Notes: generated from the sequence alone by a model not told the origin. Positions 9,660-17,943 are shown, counted from the stretch's first letter. The stretch is DNA of 64,000 nt from Cyanobium sp. M30B3 (GCA_018399015.1 CP073761.1:620001-684000); one strand, 5' to 3'. Numbers and translations are program-made.

Positions 9660-10115
9660 TCACTCGTAGGCGATGTCTTCGCAGACAAGTACCAACTCCT
9701 CCATCGCCACATCGGAGGCCCCCTTGGCCGCCAGGCTGGGGCCGGTCCATTTCGACGGCCGGGCGCGGGTAAGGGTCCAGGTGGCGACCACGCCGGCGCT
9801 GTCTTCACTGCGTAGCTGGATCACTACCGTGGCGCGAGCCAGCATGTTGCCGCTGCGCACCAGGCTCACCCATTGCCACAGATCAAGCGCCGCGATCAGG
9901 CCGCGTTTGAGGGTGACATCGCCGGGCTTGTACATCAACGGAATCTTGCACGGGCGGCTAAAGGGTTCGGTGCCCTCGCGGTAATCGGCGTAGGTGATCT
10001 CCGTGTTCAGGCCGGAGCAATCGGAGAAGCCGCCGCGGAATTCACCACCGCTCTCCGGTGAGATGGTGACCAGGAAGTTAAACGGACCGTAGGGATCATC
10101 GCGGGTGACAGCCAT
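9660..10115 (-). CDS. eCIS/phage tail tube protein (T4 gp19-like)
   Basis: 151 aa, typical of contractile tube proteins. Family features are seen: DDPYGPFNFLVTI at the N-terminus, SDCSGLNTEITYADYREG, a conserved KPGDVTLKRGL, then LWQWVSLV and a basic-acidic C-terminal strand (AMEELVLVCEDI). It follows the sheath gene by 20 bp, as in eCIS operons (Afp1/Pvc1 type). Role: subunit of the inner tube of a contractile injection system. The length and sheath-tube-DUF4255 company favour an eCIS over a phage. Confidence 0.85.
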   Translation of the reverse strand: MAVTRDDPYGPFNFLVTISPESGGEFRGGFSDCSGLNTEITYADYREGTEPFSRPCKIPLMYKPGDVTLKRGLIAALDLWQWVSLVRSGNMLARATVVIQLRSEDSAGVVATWTLTRARPSKWTGPSLAAKGASDVAMEELVLVCEDIAYE

Positions 10116-10135
10116 GGGAAATCAGGGGAGAAAAA

Positions 10136-12076
10136 TCAGATGATTGAGGCATCAGCGGTCCACTGACCGATGCGGAAGATCACGAATTCCGCCGGCTTGG
10201 TGGGGGCCACGCCGATCAGGCAGATGAGGCGGCCATTATCGAGATCGCCCTGGCTCATCGTGCTGCGATCGCAGCGCACGAAGTAGGCATCTTCGGGCTT
10301 GCTGCCCAGCAGGGCACCGGTGCGCCACACGTCGTAAAGGAAGCTTTCGATCGTGAGCCGGATCTTCAGCCAGAGCTCTTCATTGTTGGGTTCAAACACC
10401 GCCCACTGGGTGCTGCGATCGATCGAATGCTCCAGAAAAATGAATAATCGCCGCACATTTACATACACCCATTCAGGATCGGAAGAGATCGTGCGCGCCC
10501 CCCAGACGCGATAGCCGCGGCCCTCGAAGAAACGCAAGCAGTTGATACCCTCGGGATTGAGCACATACTGCTCGCCCTTATCCACGTTGCGGTTGAAACC
10601 GAGCACACCTCGCACCGTTTCATTGGCTGGCGCTTTGTGCACGCCCCGCTCGATGTCGCTGCGGGCATAGATGCCGGCCATGGCGCCCTCCGGCGAGAGG
10701 GCCAAAGGTGGACTGTTGCGCTCCACCGGCGGAAGCAAGAGCCAGGGGTAATAGAGCGCGGCGTGCTTGGAGTCGATCTGGCTGCGAACCGCACGAATGC
10801 CGGTCTGATTGAGATCGCGCGGCCCGGCCAAAATGGCAAAGCGATAGCGCAGGTTTTCGCAGTGGCTGATCAAGGCGTTGGTCACGGCCTGCCTTTCCGT
10901 ATCGGCAAGGGCCGCACTGCCCGGCGCGGCAACGATGGCGATGTCGTCAATCTCGGCAAGCGCCTTCAACCCTTTGGCGTCCCGACCTTCCCCTGAGCCA
11001 TCGAAATCACTGGCCACCACTGCTTGACCATCGGAGCCACCGCGGAGCGCGAAGGCAGGCCGAGCCTCATCGGGATCTGGGGCCCCAGAGTCCAGGGTGA
11101 GTGCCGCCAACAGATCCCGTGCAAACGCTGCCTTCAGCGCATCCGTCGCCGCCGTTCCCTGAGGGAAAGGAGGCACCGGCTTGCTGGCCGACCCTGCACC
11201 GCGGGCGAGATAAATCCGTTGGCTGCTATCGGCGGGGGGTTGCACACCATCGCGATCGTCGTGGCGTAGAACCTGGCCGATGAAATCTTCGGAATCAGCA
11301 TGAACAGACATGCGTTGATATAGATCGCTTCGCGCTCCACTACTGCCATCTGGGTTAGGATGCACCTCAAGGTCTACGGTGATCTTCTGGATGGCAACCG
11401 CATCTGTGATGGCCACATCCAAGATCGATCCGTCACCCCTTGTCAGCACGATCTGGCCACTACTTCCCATTGAAATGGCATAAAGATGATCGGGCGTGAT
11501 GGCCTCAGCTCCGCCTGCGCTCACCACGCGTTGCTTGATGGTGCCGCCAGCGGGTATGACTTCCACCACATCTCCGCGGCGTACTCCGCTGAGCCGCTTC
11601 GATCCGGTAACGCCGGTGAGTAAGTTGCCGCTGCGTAGAGCTCGCACAGTGACTTGAACGTTACCGGCGCGACCCGGGAATCGAGCCCGTAGGCTCACAC
11701 GATCAACGTCTGTTGCTCCGGTGCCAGCGATCAAGACAGATTCGGCAACTCCATCGGCATTTACGCCAGCGGCTACGGCCGTCGGGGCGGAGTACAAACG
11801 GCTGATATATACCCGTTTTCCACCGTTCTCAAAGAAGAGTCGAACCGCATAGGCCAGATGGTTGAGCGTCGGTATGCCATCCAGCAGCAAAAGGTCATGA
11901 TCACCGAATAGTCGCTTGAAATCTTCATAGCTGGTCACCAGCTCCGGCAACCCCTTGATCGGCCCATAGCGCGCCTGCCCCACGAAGCCACAGCTGGAGG
12001 TGGCTACCCCCTCGATCGACTTGGCGCGGAAACTGGTTTCTTCAACGTAGACACCGGGGGCGAGATACTCAGGCAT
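10136..12076 (-). CDS. Contractile sheath protein (eCIS/phage tail sheath)
   Basis: 646 aa. The N-terminus LAPGVYVEETSFRAKSIEGV is the classical sheath start. The C-terminal domain includes GYRVWGARTI, VNVRRLFIFLEHSID, FEPNNEELWLKIR and a final strand EFVIFRIGQW that locks neighbouring subunits. A larger variable insertion (residues about 100-330) sits between, as in outer-facing sheath domains. The gene lies between an Ig-like/DUF4255 group and the tube gene, the order seen in cyanobacterial eCIS loci. It appears intact. Role: contracts to drive the tube into a target membrane. Confidence 0.9.
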   Translation of the reverse strand: MPEYLAPGVYVEETSFRAKSIEGVATSSCGFVGQARYGPIKGLPELVTSYEDFKRLFGDHDLLLLDGIPTLNHLAYAVRLFFENGGKRVYISRLYSAPTAVAAGVNADGVAESVLIAGTGATDVDRVSLRARFPGRAGNVQVTVRALRSGNLLTGVTGSKRLSGVRRGDVVEVIPAGGTIKQRVVSAGGAEAITPDHLYAISMGSSGQIVLTRGDGSILDVAITDAVAIQKITVDLEVHPNPDGSSGARSDLYQRMSVHADSEDFIGQVLRHDDRDGVQPPADSSQRIYLARGAGSASKPVPPFPQGTAATDALKAAFARDLLAALTLDSGAPDPDEARPAFALRGGSDGQAVVASDFDGSGEGRDAKGLKALAEIDDIAIVAAPGSAALADTERQAVTNALISHCENLRYRFAILAGPRDLNQTGIRAVRSQIDSKHAALYYPWLLLPPVERNSPPLALSPEGAMAGIYARSDIERGVHKAPANETVRGVLGFNRNVDKGEQYVLNPEGINCLRFFEGRGYRVWGARTISSDPEWVYVNVRRLFIFLEHSIDRSTQWAVFEPNNEELWLKIRLTIESFLYDVWRTGALLGSKPEDAYFVRCDRSTMSQGDLDNGRLICLIGVAPTKPAEFVIFRIGQWTADASII

Positions 12077-12110
12077 GACGAGGAAAAAGGTGATGAATGG
12101 AGTGGAACAG

Positions 12111-12660
12111 TCAGATCAGAATCAGATCCCAGCGCTGCTGACGGTCGATTCGCAGCGGCAGTCGATCACTGAACAGCCCATCCGGTCCATCCCGAAGCCG
12201 GAGGTAGGGCCCGCTAGCTCTGGGGTAGCCATAAACGGTCGGGGCCGTCCTAGCGGAGATCCCTTGCACAAGCCCTTGATCCAGGAAGGGGATGCGCTCC
12301 ACCCTGGACAGACTCTACCCGCAGATGGGTGCAGCGGCAGGCAAAGCCTTCCTTCACGTTCCTCTAGGGTGCCTGGAGATGCGAATGGATCGGGCCGCTC
12401 CCCATCCAGGTCCACGGCATATCCACCTGAGGAGTCGCTCCAGGGGGTGGGGCTGGCGAGCACTCCGCGGAATCTGGTCTGCACCTACACCAACGCAAAG
12501 GGGATTGGCTGCCCCCCGCATCGCGCAGCTCACCCCAGATTCCGGTGGAGCCAGCATGTTTTCCCGCTCCTGGAGCCGGACGCAACGGCAGGCGATGCAC
12601 CAGCTGACGCCAATCTTCTACCTGGGTGGGTCGCTGCAACCGCTTCAGTGACTCATGCAC
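12111..12660 (-). pseudogene. Frameshifted eCIS accessory gene between sheath and Ig-like protein
   Basis: Protein-like sequence continues across three frames. It starts at 12660 (MHESLKRLQRPT, overlapping the previous stop), moves to a second frame near 12485 (SSGGYAVDLDGERPDPF) and a third near 12312-12111 (YPRASGPYLRLRDGPDG ... QQRWDLILI). Each frame is blocked by a stop outside its segment. Together they would make one protein of about 180 aa ending in an Ig-like/carboxypeptidase-regulatory type strand. Either two indels broke the gene or the assembly has errors here. Confidence 0.55.
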
Positions 12661-13016
12661 TCCCCCCGATCGATGACGGTGAGGTTGAGCTTTGCCGGCA
12701 GATAGCGGCCCAGAGGATCTTCGATTGTGAAGGTGTGGGGACCTGGCGCCAGCTCCACAAAACCGTAGAGGCCATTGGCGGCATGCCAGCTGGGCATCTC
12801 TCGTGATCCCCGGCAGCGCACGAGAAGGTCAGGAATGCTTTCACGCGGCAACCAACGCTCCATCCCTGCTGGGAGACCCTCTTCATCAACCCGATGGGGC
12901 ACCGGCTGGATCGCCAGGGATCCCAGCACCGGCACCCCTTCCCATCCCCGCGAGTTGCTCCAGGCCAGCGCTTCCCCAAAGGGCCATGGCAGCGGATAGG
13001 GAAGCAGCCAGGTCAT
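12645..13016 (-). CDS. eCIS Ig-like/carboxypeptidase-regulatory-like protein
   Basis: 123 aa, overlapping the DUF4255 gene by 4 bp. The C-terminal half reads GLYGFVELAPGPHTFTIEDP and GRYLPAKLNLTV, a beta-sandwich pattern of carboxypeptidase-regulatory or Ig-like domains that commonly accompany DUF4255 (Pvc16/Afp16) proteins. The N-terminal half is Trp/Pro-rich. In some systems this domain is fused to the DUF4255 protein; here it is separate. Role probably structural, at the cap end of the injection particle. Confidence 0.65.
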   Translation of the reverse strand: MTWLLPYPLPWPFGEALAWSNSRGWEGVPVLGSLAIQPVPHRVDEEGLPAGMERWLPRESIPDLLVRCRGSREMPSWHAANGLYGFVELAPGPHTFTIEDPLGRYLPAKLNLTVIDRGECMSH

Positions 13017-13594
13017 GGCTGGATCCGCGACCCGAAGGCAAGGGCTTGGCTGGTGACCGGCACCTCGCTCCTCTCCCTTGGTGCCAGGCGCACCGTGCGC
13101 ACCAAATAAGGAACGGACAACTGATAGGGGAGATCAAAGCTGTCCCATAGCCGCATCATGTCTTCATGGTTCATCGGGGCCAGTGAGATCTGCAGCGCAT
13201 CCTCAGGCTCCCAGTTATAGGAGGGGCTCAGCCATGAACCCTGCACGATGGCGAACTCCTGCAGGATTTCCATGCAGTGCTGCAGCATTCGCTGCTCGCC
13301 GCTTGCTGAGCTTTGGCCCCAGACAGTTAACAGATACGACAGCTCCAGTTCCAGCCAGCGGGTGCCGGGAATGGTCGGCGACCCTGCAGGCGAATCGCTA
13401 TTGCGACATGCCTTGTTTACATCAACGCGATAAAGCAGCAGGGAAACCGTGTTAGTGGGTGGCCCGTAGTATTGGGCGCTACGAAAAAGCTCTACATCGT
13501 AGCCATCACGTGTTGGCCCCAACAACACTTCTAGGCGCTGTTTGAGCAGCGAGACCAGCGTTTCGCTGGCGCCTGGGATCGAGGCAGCACTCAT
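13013..13594 (-). CDS. eCIS tail terminator/cap protein (DUF4255, Pvc16/Afp16-like)
   Basis: 193 aa. Residues 5-150 match the DUF4255 pattern: an N-terminal helix followed by a beta sheet (TVSLLLYRVDVNKACRN), LELSYLLTVWG, EQRMLQHCMEILQE, then the domain end. This family caps the tube-sheath of extracellular contractile injection systems and is a good marker separating eCIS from ordinary phages. It is the first gene of the minus-strand eCIS group. Genes for LysM, spike, baseplate wedge, tape measure and AAA+ ATPase are absent from the window. Confidence 0.82.
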   Translation of the reverse strand: MSAASIPGASETLVSLLKQRLEVLLGPTRDGYDVELFRSAQYYGPPTNTVSLLLYRVDVNKACRNSDSPAGSPTIPGTRWLELELSYLLTVWGQSSASGEQRMLQHCMEILQEFAIVQGSWLSPSYNWEPEDALQISLAPMNHEDMMRLWDSFDLPYQLSVPYLVRTVRLAPRERSEVPVTSQALAFGSRIQP

Positions 13595-13693
13595 AGAGGC
13601 TGGCCTTTGCCGTGGGGTAACTCCAACGTGCTAGCAAGCCAAGCTCAAGCCGTCATCGATTAAACAGAACTTCACTCGACGATCTCCAACCGA

Positions 13694-13936
13694 TTGGCCC
13701 AGGGCTGGGCCGCGCCCCGGTTCCAGTCCTTTGAGCGCGTGGCCCGCCGCAAGCTCAGGCAGCTGGAGATTGCAGGCCGTCTGGACGACCTGCGCGTTCC
13801 ACCGGGCAACCGACTGGAGGCCCTGCGGGGTGATCGCACAGGCCAGCACAGCATCCGCATCAACGACCAGTTCCGCCTCTGCTTCATCTGGACTGCCGCC
13901 GGTCCCGATGCTGTCGAAATCGTCGACTACCACTGA
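13694..13936 (+). CDS. higB: HigB-type (RelE/ParE superfamily) toxin, N-terminus uncertain
   Basis: 80 aa using a TTG start. [20 protein letters not shown], then [20 protein letters not shown] and INDQFRLCF are the HigB/plasmid-maintenance killer signature. Family members are about 92 aa and begin MIR-x-F; the expected start region here (13650-13690) carries an in-frame stop, so the N-terminus may be shortened or damaged. HigA follows after 8 bp in the family's usual toxin-first order. Role: ribosome-dependent mRNA cleavage. Confidence 0.75.
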   Translation: MAQGWAAPRFQSFERVARRKLRQLEIAGRLDDLRVPPGNRLEALRGDRTGQHSIRINDQFRLCFIWTAAGPDAVEIVDYH

Positions 13937-13944
13937 TCCCTGTC

Positions 13945-14244
13945 ATGGACCGTCTGCCCCCCATCACCCCCGGTGAACTGCTCCAGGAGGAGTTCCTGCA
14001 GCCGCTGGGTGTGAGCCAGTACCGGCTGGCCAAGGCCATTGGCGTGCCGGCCTCAAGGATCAGCGAAATCGTGACGGGCCAGCGGGCGATCAGCGCCGAC
14101 ACCGATCTGCGCCTTTGCCGGTTTCTGGGCCTCAGTCCTGGCTACTGGCTGCGGGCCCAGGCCGCCCACGACACTGAGCTGGCCAGTGCTGAACTGGCCG
14201 ACGAGCTGGAGCAGATCCAGCCCCTGGTGGCTGCTCAGACGTAG
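13945..14244 (+). CDS. higA: HigA-family antitoxin
   Basis: 99 aa. It has the HigA signature ITPGELLQEEFLQPLGVSQY, a helix-turn-helix (RLAKAIGVPASRISEIVTGQ) and the conserved DTDLRLCRFLGLSPGYWL. It binds HigB and autoregulates the operon. The stop overlaps the stop of the convergent Nif11 gene by about 10 bp. Confidence 0.9.
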   Translation: MDRLPPITPGELLQEEFLQPLGVSQYRLAKAIGVPASRISEIVTGQRAISADTDLRLCRFLGLSPGYWLRAQAAHDTELASAELADELEQIQPLVAAQT

Positions 14245-14462
14245 CGGCCGGGGTATTCCCCTGGGTGATCGATCCGCGTCACCCGCACGCCGGCGGCGGA
14301 GCGACCGGAGAAGCGCAGCAGGTCACTGCCGCTCACCGGGTAGCCCAGGGCCTGGGCCAGCAGCGACACCTCATCAGCGGTGATCGCCTCGCTCACCTGC
14401 CGGCGCAGGGCAGGGTCGGCCTGCACGTGGGCCAGGAACTGCTCCAGTGCGGATGGGCCCAT
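14235..14462 (-). CDS. Nif11-family small protein
   Basis: 75 aa from the ATG at 14462; a longer frame runs upstream but the family start fits here. Residues 4-50 follow the Nif11 pattern (ALEQFLAHVQADPALRR, then ADEVSLLAQALGY). The C-terminus ends VTRIDHPGEYPGRYV, without a Gly-Gly cleavage site or Cys-rich core. Nif11 domains serve as RiPP leader peptides in some families, but this one lacks a core, so it is probably a regulatory or structural relative. It is convergent with higA. Confidence 0.7.
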   Translation of the reverse strand: MGPSALEQFLAHVQADPALRRQVSEAITADEVSLLAQALGYPVSGSDLLRFSGRSAAGVRVTRIDHPGEYPGRYV

Positions 14463-14560
14463 GGCAGTGGCATCACCGCCATCAAGGTAGGCGGGCTGGC
14501 AGGCCAGGGTGCTTTGTAGTGGCCCTGTCAAGAAGGGGGGCTGGATCGGCCGGGGGAACC

Positions 14561-14660
14561 ATGCTCGGGTGGCTGGCGGCGAGAGCAGCAGGCGCTCCGC
14601 AGGATGCCCCGTCATGGCGGGGCGCGGTGGTCGCGTCCTGTCTGCCCCGCCGCCATGGCC
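14561..14660 (+). repeat. Leader-like repeat copy E
   Basis: Shares about 80 bp with copy D at 5430-5535 (GAGCAGCAGGCGCTCCGCAG, closing CTGCCCCGC) and leads into the ATG at 14655. It has an internal short hairpin, GCCCCGTCATGGCGGGGC. Confidence 0.6.
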
Positions 14661-14867
14661 ACCATTCCCGTTGCCCCGGCCTGCCCGATCCGCCTGGTCT
14701 CCTTCCGTCTGGCTGCCAAGGGCAGCACACAGCCGCGGTGCCTGTTCCTCGATGGCGAGGGGCACATCAGCGCTGCTCCCCACTGGCTGCCGCGGGAGCA
14801 GGCCCTGCTGCTGGCGCACAATCAGCAGCTGATCTGGGGGTCAGCCGCCCGGGTGCTCGTGCTCTGA
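14655..14867 (+). CDS. Small hypothetical protein behind leader repeat E
   Basis: 70 aa from the ATG at 14655, the one to which the leader runs. It contains a beta-like segment (RLVSFRLAAKG, RCLFLDGEGHIS) and a helix (LPREQALLLAHNQQL). Not recognised. The start context GCCATGGCCAC is shared with the small genes at 127, 32568 and 33416. Confidence 0.5.
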   Translation: MATIPVAPACPIRLVSFRLAAKGSTQPRCLFLDGEGHISAAPHWLPREQALLLAHNQQLIWGSAARVLVL

Positions 14868-14945
14868 GTGCCCAGCTGCGGGGCCGTGGGCAGGAGTTCG
14901 CTGGCCCGCAATTGCCCCCATACAGGGGCAATCATCGGCCCTGTC

Positions 14946-15320
14946 TTAGGTCGTGTCCTGACTGCGTTGCTCAAGGTCGCGAACGGCAGCCAGAACGCCG
15001 GGTAGGGCCTGCTGGCAGATCAGCAGCACCTGCTCGGCATCGAGATCGAAGTACTGGTGCGCAATGACATCGCGAAACCCCATGGCTCCCTTCCAGTCGA
15101 CAGCAGGAAAGCTCGCTGCCAGAAGCCCAGGCTGGAGCTTGTCCAGTCGTTTGAGTGCTTCCCCGGCTGCCAGGAACTGCATGCAAATCACATCGAGCAG
15201 GTCCTGGCCTTCCTCACGGTCCAGCAGTGCCGGATCCATCAGCAAGGGTTGTGCCTTGCGCTCGATCCGCTCCAGGGCCTGCCGCAGCGGGGTAAGCAGC
15301 AACAGCAGGTCACCGCTCAC
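14946..15320 (-). CDS. hepT: HepT-like RNase toxin
   Basis: 124 aa, helical. The catalytic Rx4-6H motif of HEPN RNases is present as RDVIAHQYFDLD near residue 84. It starts inside the stop of the MntA gene (overlap about 4 bp) and follows it, the standard order for MntA/HepT modules. Role: HEPN RNase toxin, silenced by AMPylation by the partner. Confidence 0.85.
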   Translation of the reverse strand: MSGDLLLLLTPLRQALERIERKAQPLLMDPALLDREEGQDLLDVICMQFLAAGEALKRLDKLQPGLLAASFPAVDWKGAMGFRDVIAHQYFDLDAEQVLLICQQALPGVLAAVRDLEQRSQDTT

Positions 15321-15634
15321 GCGCTGATGCCTTCTTGCAGGATGGCCTGCCGCAGGGCGGGATTCATGCGCTCCCGCAAACGCACCAGATCAACCGGGCG
15401 CTGCAGCAGCTCCTCCAGCTCCTGCTTGAGATGGACGGTGGCGTAGGGGGTGAGGGGATCGAGTTCAACCCACACATCCACGTCACTGGAGGCCGTGGCC
15501 TGGTTGCGAGCCATGGAGCCGAACAGCCCAATGCGTTGCAGCTGATAGCGCTGCCGCCATTCGCTTTGGCGCTCACGCAGCAGTGCAAGCACCTGATCAG
15601 GACCGAATACAAGCAGGGTGTCTGCGCTGGCCAT
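15317..15634 (-). CDS. mntA: MntA-like minimal nucleotidyltransferase antitoxin
   Basis: 105 aa. The active-site motif GSMARNQATASSDVDVWVEL (about residues 38-57) gives GSxxR and the D-x-D metal ligands. It is coupled to HepT downstream and neutralises it by AMPylation. A short imperfect palindrome (TCCGAT/ATCGGA, 15643-15663) lies just upstream and may be its operator. Confidence 0.85.
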   Translation of the reverse strand: MASADTLLVFGPDQVLALLRERQSEWRQRYQLQRIGLFGSMARNQATASSDVDVWVELDPLTPYATVHLKQELEELLQRPVDLVRLRERMNPALRQAILQEGISA

Positions 15635-15768
15635 GGCACCAGTCCGATCTCTTCAGTATCGGATGGATCAGCAGGGGTTCCCAGCCCACCGCATCACGGG
15701 TGCGCGGGATCCAGGCAGACGCAGGGTTGAGCGCCCGCTGGCAAAGGCCGTGGTCAGCACCACTCCCG

Positions 15769-16503
15769 ATGACCACCCCGATGAGCGCCGAGCGGTTTGC
15801 CGATCGCTTCCGCTACTACCAAGGCCAGCCGCAGCAGCAGGACGGCGTCCTGCAGCTGCATGCCGCAATCAGCGGCAGCGACCAAGGCACAGCGATCCTC
15901 GATGAGCAGGCGCCCTGGGCCGTCATCTACAGCGAGCAGCCTCCCGAGCTGACGGCACCCACCGGTGGGCTGGATCCCCGCGGTTCAGAGGAGGCCGGCA
16001 TGGCCGGTCCCCAGAAGCCGGCACCGGTCAAACCCGGCGACACCTACCTGCTGGTGAACGACCGGGACGAGGACATGGAGGCCTACGACCACAGCGGCCA
16101 GCTGCTCTGGAAGATCCCCTGCCTGGCACGCGGCCAGGGCGCCGACACCGACTGGAGCCACACCAACACCGACACCCCACCTGGGCTTTACAAGCTCGGG
16201 AAGCTCTACGCGGACTACGAGCAGAACCCCAACCCGGCCTGCAGCGATACCGCCATGGGCTACGGCTGGTACTCCTTCGATATGGAGGAGCTGGAAGGCC
16301 AGGAGGTAGCTGTTGGCCGGGCCGGGATCATGCTCCACGGTGGTGGATCGGCCTGCGGCTGGCCCATGGCTTGGGCGCCGCAGCAGCCGCTGCATCCCAC
16401 GTTGGGCTGCATCCGCATCCACAACGCCGATCTGCGCGACAAGGTGCTGCCGCTCTACCGCCAGGGCACGGTGTATGTGGGGGTGTTCCAGGAAAAAAAG
16501 TGA
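15769..16503 (+). CDS. L,D-transpeptidase-like (YkuD) protein in a lysis-type cassette
   Basis: 244 aa from the ATG at 15769 (a second ATG is four codons on). The C-terminal domain has HGGGSACGWPMAWAPQQ and HPTLGCIRIHNADLRDKVLP, that is, the His, a conserved Gly and the catalytic Cys of the YkuD fold (Cys in TLGCIR). The N-terminal 90 residues are Gln/Pro-rich and unrecognised. There is no signal peptide. The next gene (lysozyme-like) starts within its stop codon (GTGA), then a holin-like gene follows. Role: peptidoglycan cross-link editing, or hydrolysis in lysis or entry. The substrate is unknown. Confidence 0.7.
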   Translation: MTTPMSAERFADRFRYYQGQPQQQDGVLQLHAAISGSDQGTAILDEQAPWAVIYSEQPPELTAPTGGLDPRGSEEAGMAGPQKPAPVKPGDTYLLVNDRDEDMEAYDHSGQLLWKIPCLARGQGADTDWSHTNTDTPPGLYKLGKLYADYEQNPNPACSDTAMGYGWYSFDMEELEGQEVAVGRAGIMLHGGGSACGWPMAWAPQQPLHPTLGCIRIHNADLRDKVLPLYRQGTVYVGVFQEKK

Positions 16504-17081
16504 CGGCGGGGCCCGGGGAGGGGGAGCCCGGGCCCCACGCCAACCTGCAGCACTGGCTGGACTTCTTCTGCAGCAGCACCGTCACCGAGGCCAGCCTGGG
16601 CGTCATCCAGCCGCTCACGGCTGAGGAGGCCTGCGGCTTCCTTGGCTGCATGGTGGTCGAGACCGGGGAGCCGGAGCTGGAAAACCTCGATGTGGTCGAG
16701 GCCGGTAGTGGAGCTGGCCGCGGGGCCATGCAGTACACCGGCGTCCGCCGCACCGCCTACGACGCAGCACGGCTGCAAGCCATCAGCGAGGGGATCGACC
16801 CCAACAGCAACGGCTTGCAGGAGCTGTACTTCGCGGAGGAGTACGCCGGCCTACACGATCCGCCCGAGGGCTCGCTGATCGGCTGGACCCGAGTGTTCGA
16901 GGACCGCCCCTTCTGCATGGATCCAGCAGATGCGGCGGCCTACTGGACCGGTTCGGCTGCAGCAGCTGAGGGCTACTTCAGGCCCGGCACGCCCCACACC
17001 GAGCGACGCCAGGCGGAAGCCCGGCGGGTCTGGGGGTTGCTGCAGAGCGGGGCGCTGGTGCTGCCACCGGCTGGGGCCTGA
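16500..17081 (+). CDS. Phage tail lysozyme-like muramidase
   Basis: 193 aa from the GTG at 16500 that overlaps the previous stop. The segment AEEACGFLGCMVVETGEPEL followed by GRGAMQYTGVRR and NGLQELYFAEEY resembles phage tail-tip lysozyme domains, which hydrolyse peptidoglycan (catalytic Glu in VVETG or near). The N-terminal 20 residues are linker-like. It sits between the L,D-transpeptidase-like and holin-like genes, so a role in host lysis or cell-wall penetration is likely. Confidence 0.65.
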   Translation: MTAGPGEGEPGPHANLQHWLDFFCSSTVTEASLGVIQPLTAEEACGFLGCMVVETGEPELENLDVVEAGSGAGRGAMQYTGVRRTAYDAARLQAISEGIDPNSNGLQELYFAEEYAGLHDPPEGSLIGWTRVFEDRPFCMDPADAAAYWTGSAAAAEGYFRPGTPHTERRQAEARRVWGLLQSGALVLPPAGA

Positions 17082-17100
17082 TCGCCAGGGAGGAGCAGCG

Positions 17101-17367
17101 ATGCAAGCGAACCCACTGCCCCGGCCACCCAAGCCGCCGTTCGACCGGGAGCGGTTCGTCTTCAAGATCCTGGCGGTGGTGATCGGTACCCAGCTGCTGA
17201 TCTATTCCCTCGCCGCCGGGGTTTGCGGTCAGCGGGCACTTGATGGCCGGCCTGTCGGGCAGATCTGCCCCGGCACGCTGGAGCAGCTGCAGGGCGGCTT
17301 TGATTCCACCCTCAAGCTGCTGCTGGCTCTGCTGGGTGGAGCAGCGCTGTCGCGGATGGACCGGTGA
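17101..17367 (+). CDS. Holin-like small membrane protein
   Basis: 88 aa with two predicted membrane segments (ILAVVIGTQLLIYSLAAGV, residues about 23-41; LKLLLALLGGAALS, about 70-84). A Pro/Arg-rich N-terminal tail precedes the first. It follows the lysozyme-like gene by 20 bp with a GGAGG ribosome site. Size, topology and position fit a holin. Confidence 0.55.
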   Translation: MQANPLPRPPKPPFDRERFVFKILAVVIGTQLLIYSLAAGVCGQRALDGRPVGQICPGTLEQLQGGFDSTLKLLLALLGGAALSRMDR

Positions 17368-17442
17368 CACCAGGGTCAGCTCTGCATGAGGGCAGGTCGC
17401 GAAGTCATCCAAGTAAACCGAGCAGCAACGCGATGCCTGAGG

Positions 17443-17943
17443 TCACGCTGCCTGGGGGCGAGTGAGAAAACCCGGCAGGTTCACACCCGCATCCATGGCC
17501 GTGGCCAGCAGCTCGGCGCGCTGCACCTCATCGAGGCCATCCCAGAAGGCATGGAAGAGATCCAGGGAGGCCTTGCCCATCCCCACCAAACCCAGCAGAG
17601 ATAACGGTGCTGCCAACCAGGGGAACACCAGCAGCACCACCGCCAGCACCAGGCTGACGGCCGCACCCTGTTTGGTGGATTCCCAGATGGTGCTGGTGAT
17701 CACCTGGATCTGCACGGCGCGGGTGATGGTGCCGCGGCGGCGCAGGGCCTCGGTGCGCAGGGAGGTGAGCAGCGCCTGATAGATGGCGTAGACCACCACG
17801 CCACCGAGGGTGGACTCCCTCAGGAATTCCCCTGCGGTGAAGCCCTCACTGGCGGTGGTCACATCCAGGGAAGAGAGACCAGCCAGGGGCGCGGCCTCGA
17901 TGCCGGCGTGGGGGATGCGGAAGGGATCGCGTTGACGGGTCAT
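17443..17943 (-). CDS. Membrane protein, possible partner of the HNH-like protein
   Basis: 166 aa. Hydrophobic segments at about residues 45-60 and 95-125 (AVSLVLAVVLLVFPWLAAPL and the following stretch). The C-terminus (DEVQRAELLATAMDAGVNLP) is helical and acidic. It lies 57 bp downstream of the gene at 18000-18965 on the same strand. Not recognised. If the neighbour is a nuclease toxin this could be its membrane partner or immunity protein, but only position supports that. Confidence 0.55.
   Translation of the reverse strand: MTRQRDPFRIPHAGIEAAPLAGLSSLDVTTASEGFTAGEFLRESTLGGVVVYAIYQALLTSLRTEALRRRGTITRAVQIQVITSTIWESTKQGAAVSLVLAVVLLVFPWLAAPLSLLGLVGMGKASLDLFHAFWDGLDEVQRAELLATAMDAGVNLPGFLTRPQAA

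Noticed and set aside
12075-12806. Plus-strand frame of 243 aa
   Set aside because: Composition (Pro/Ser/Arg) lacks domain signals, and the minus-strand three-frame reading gives protein-like segments and correct eCIS context.
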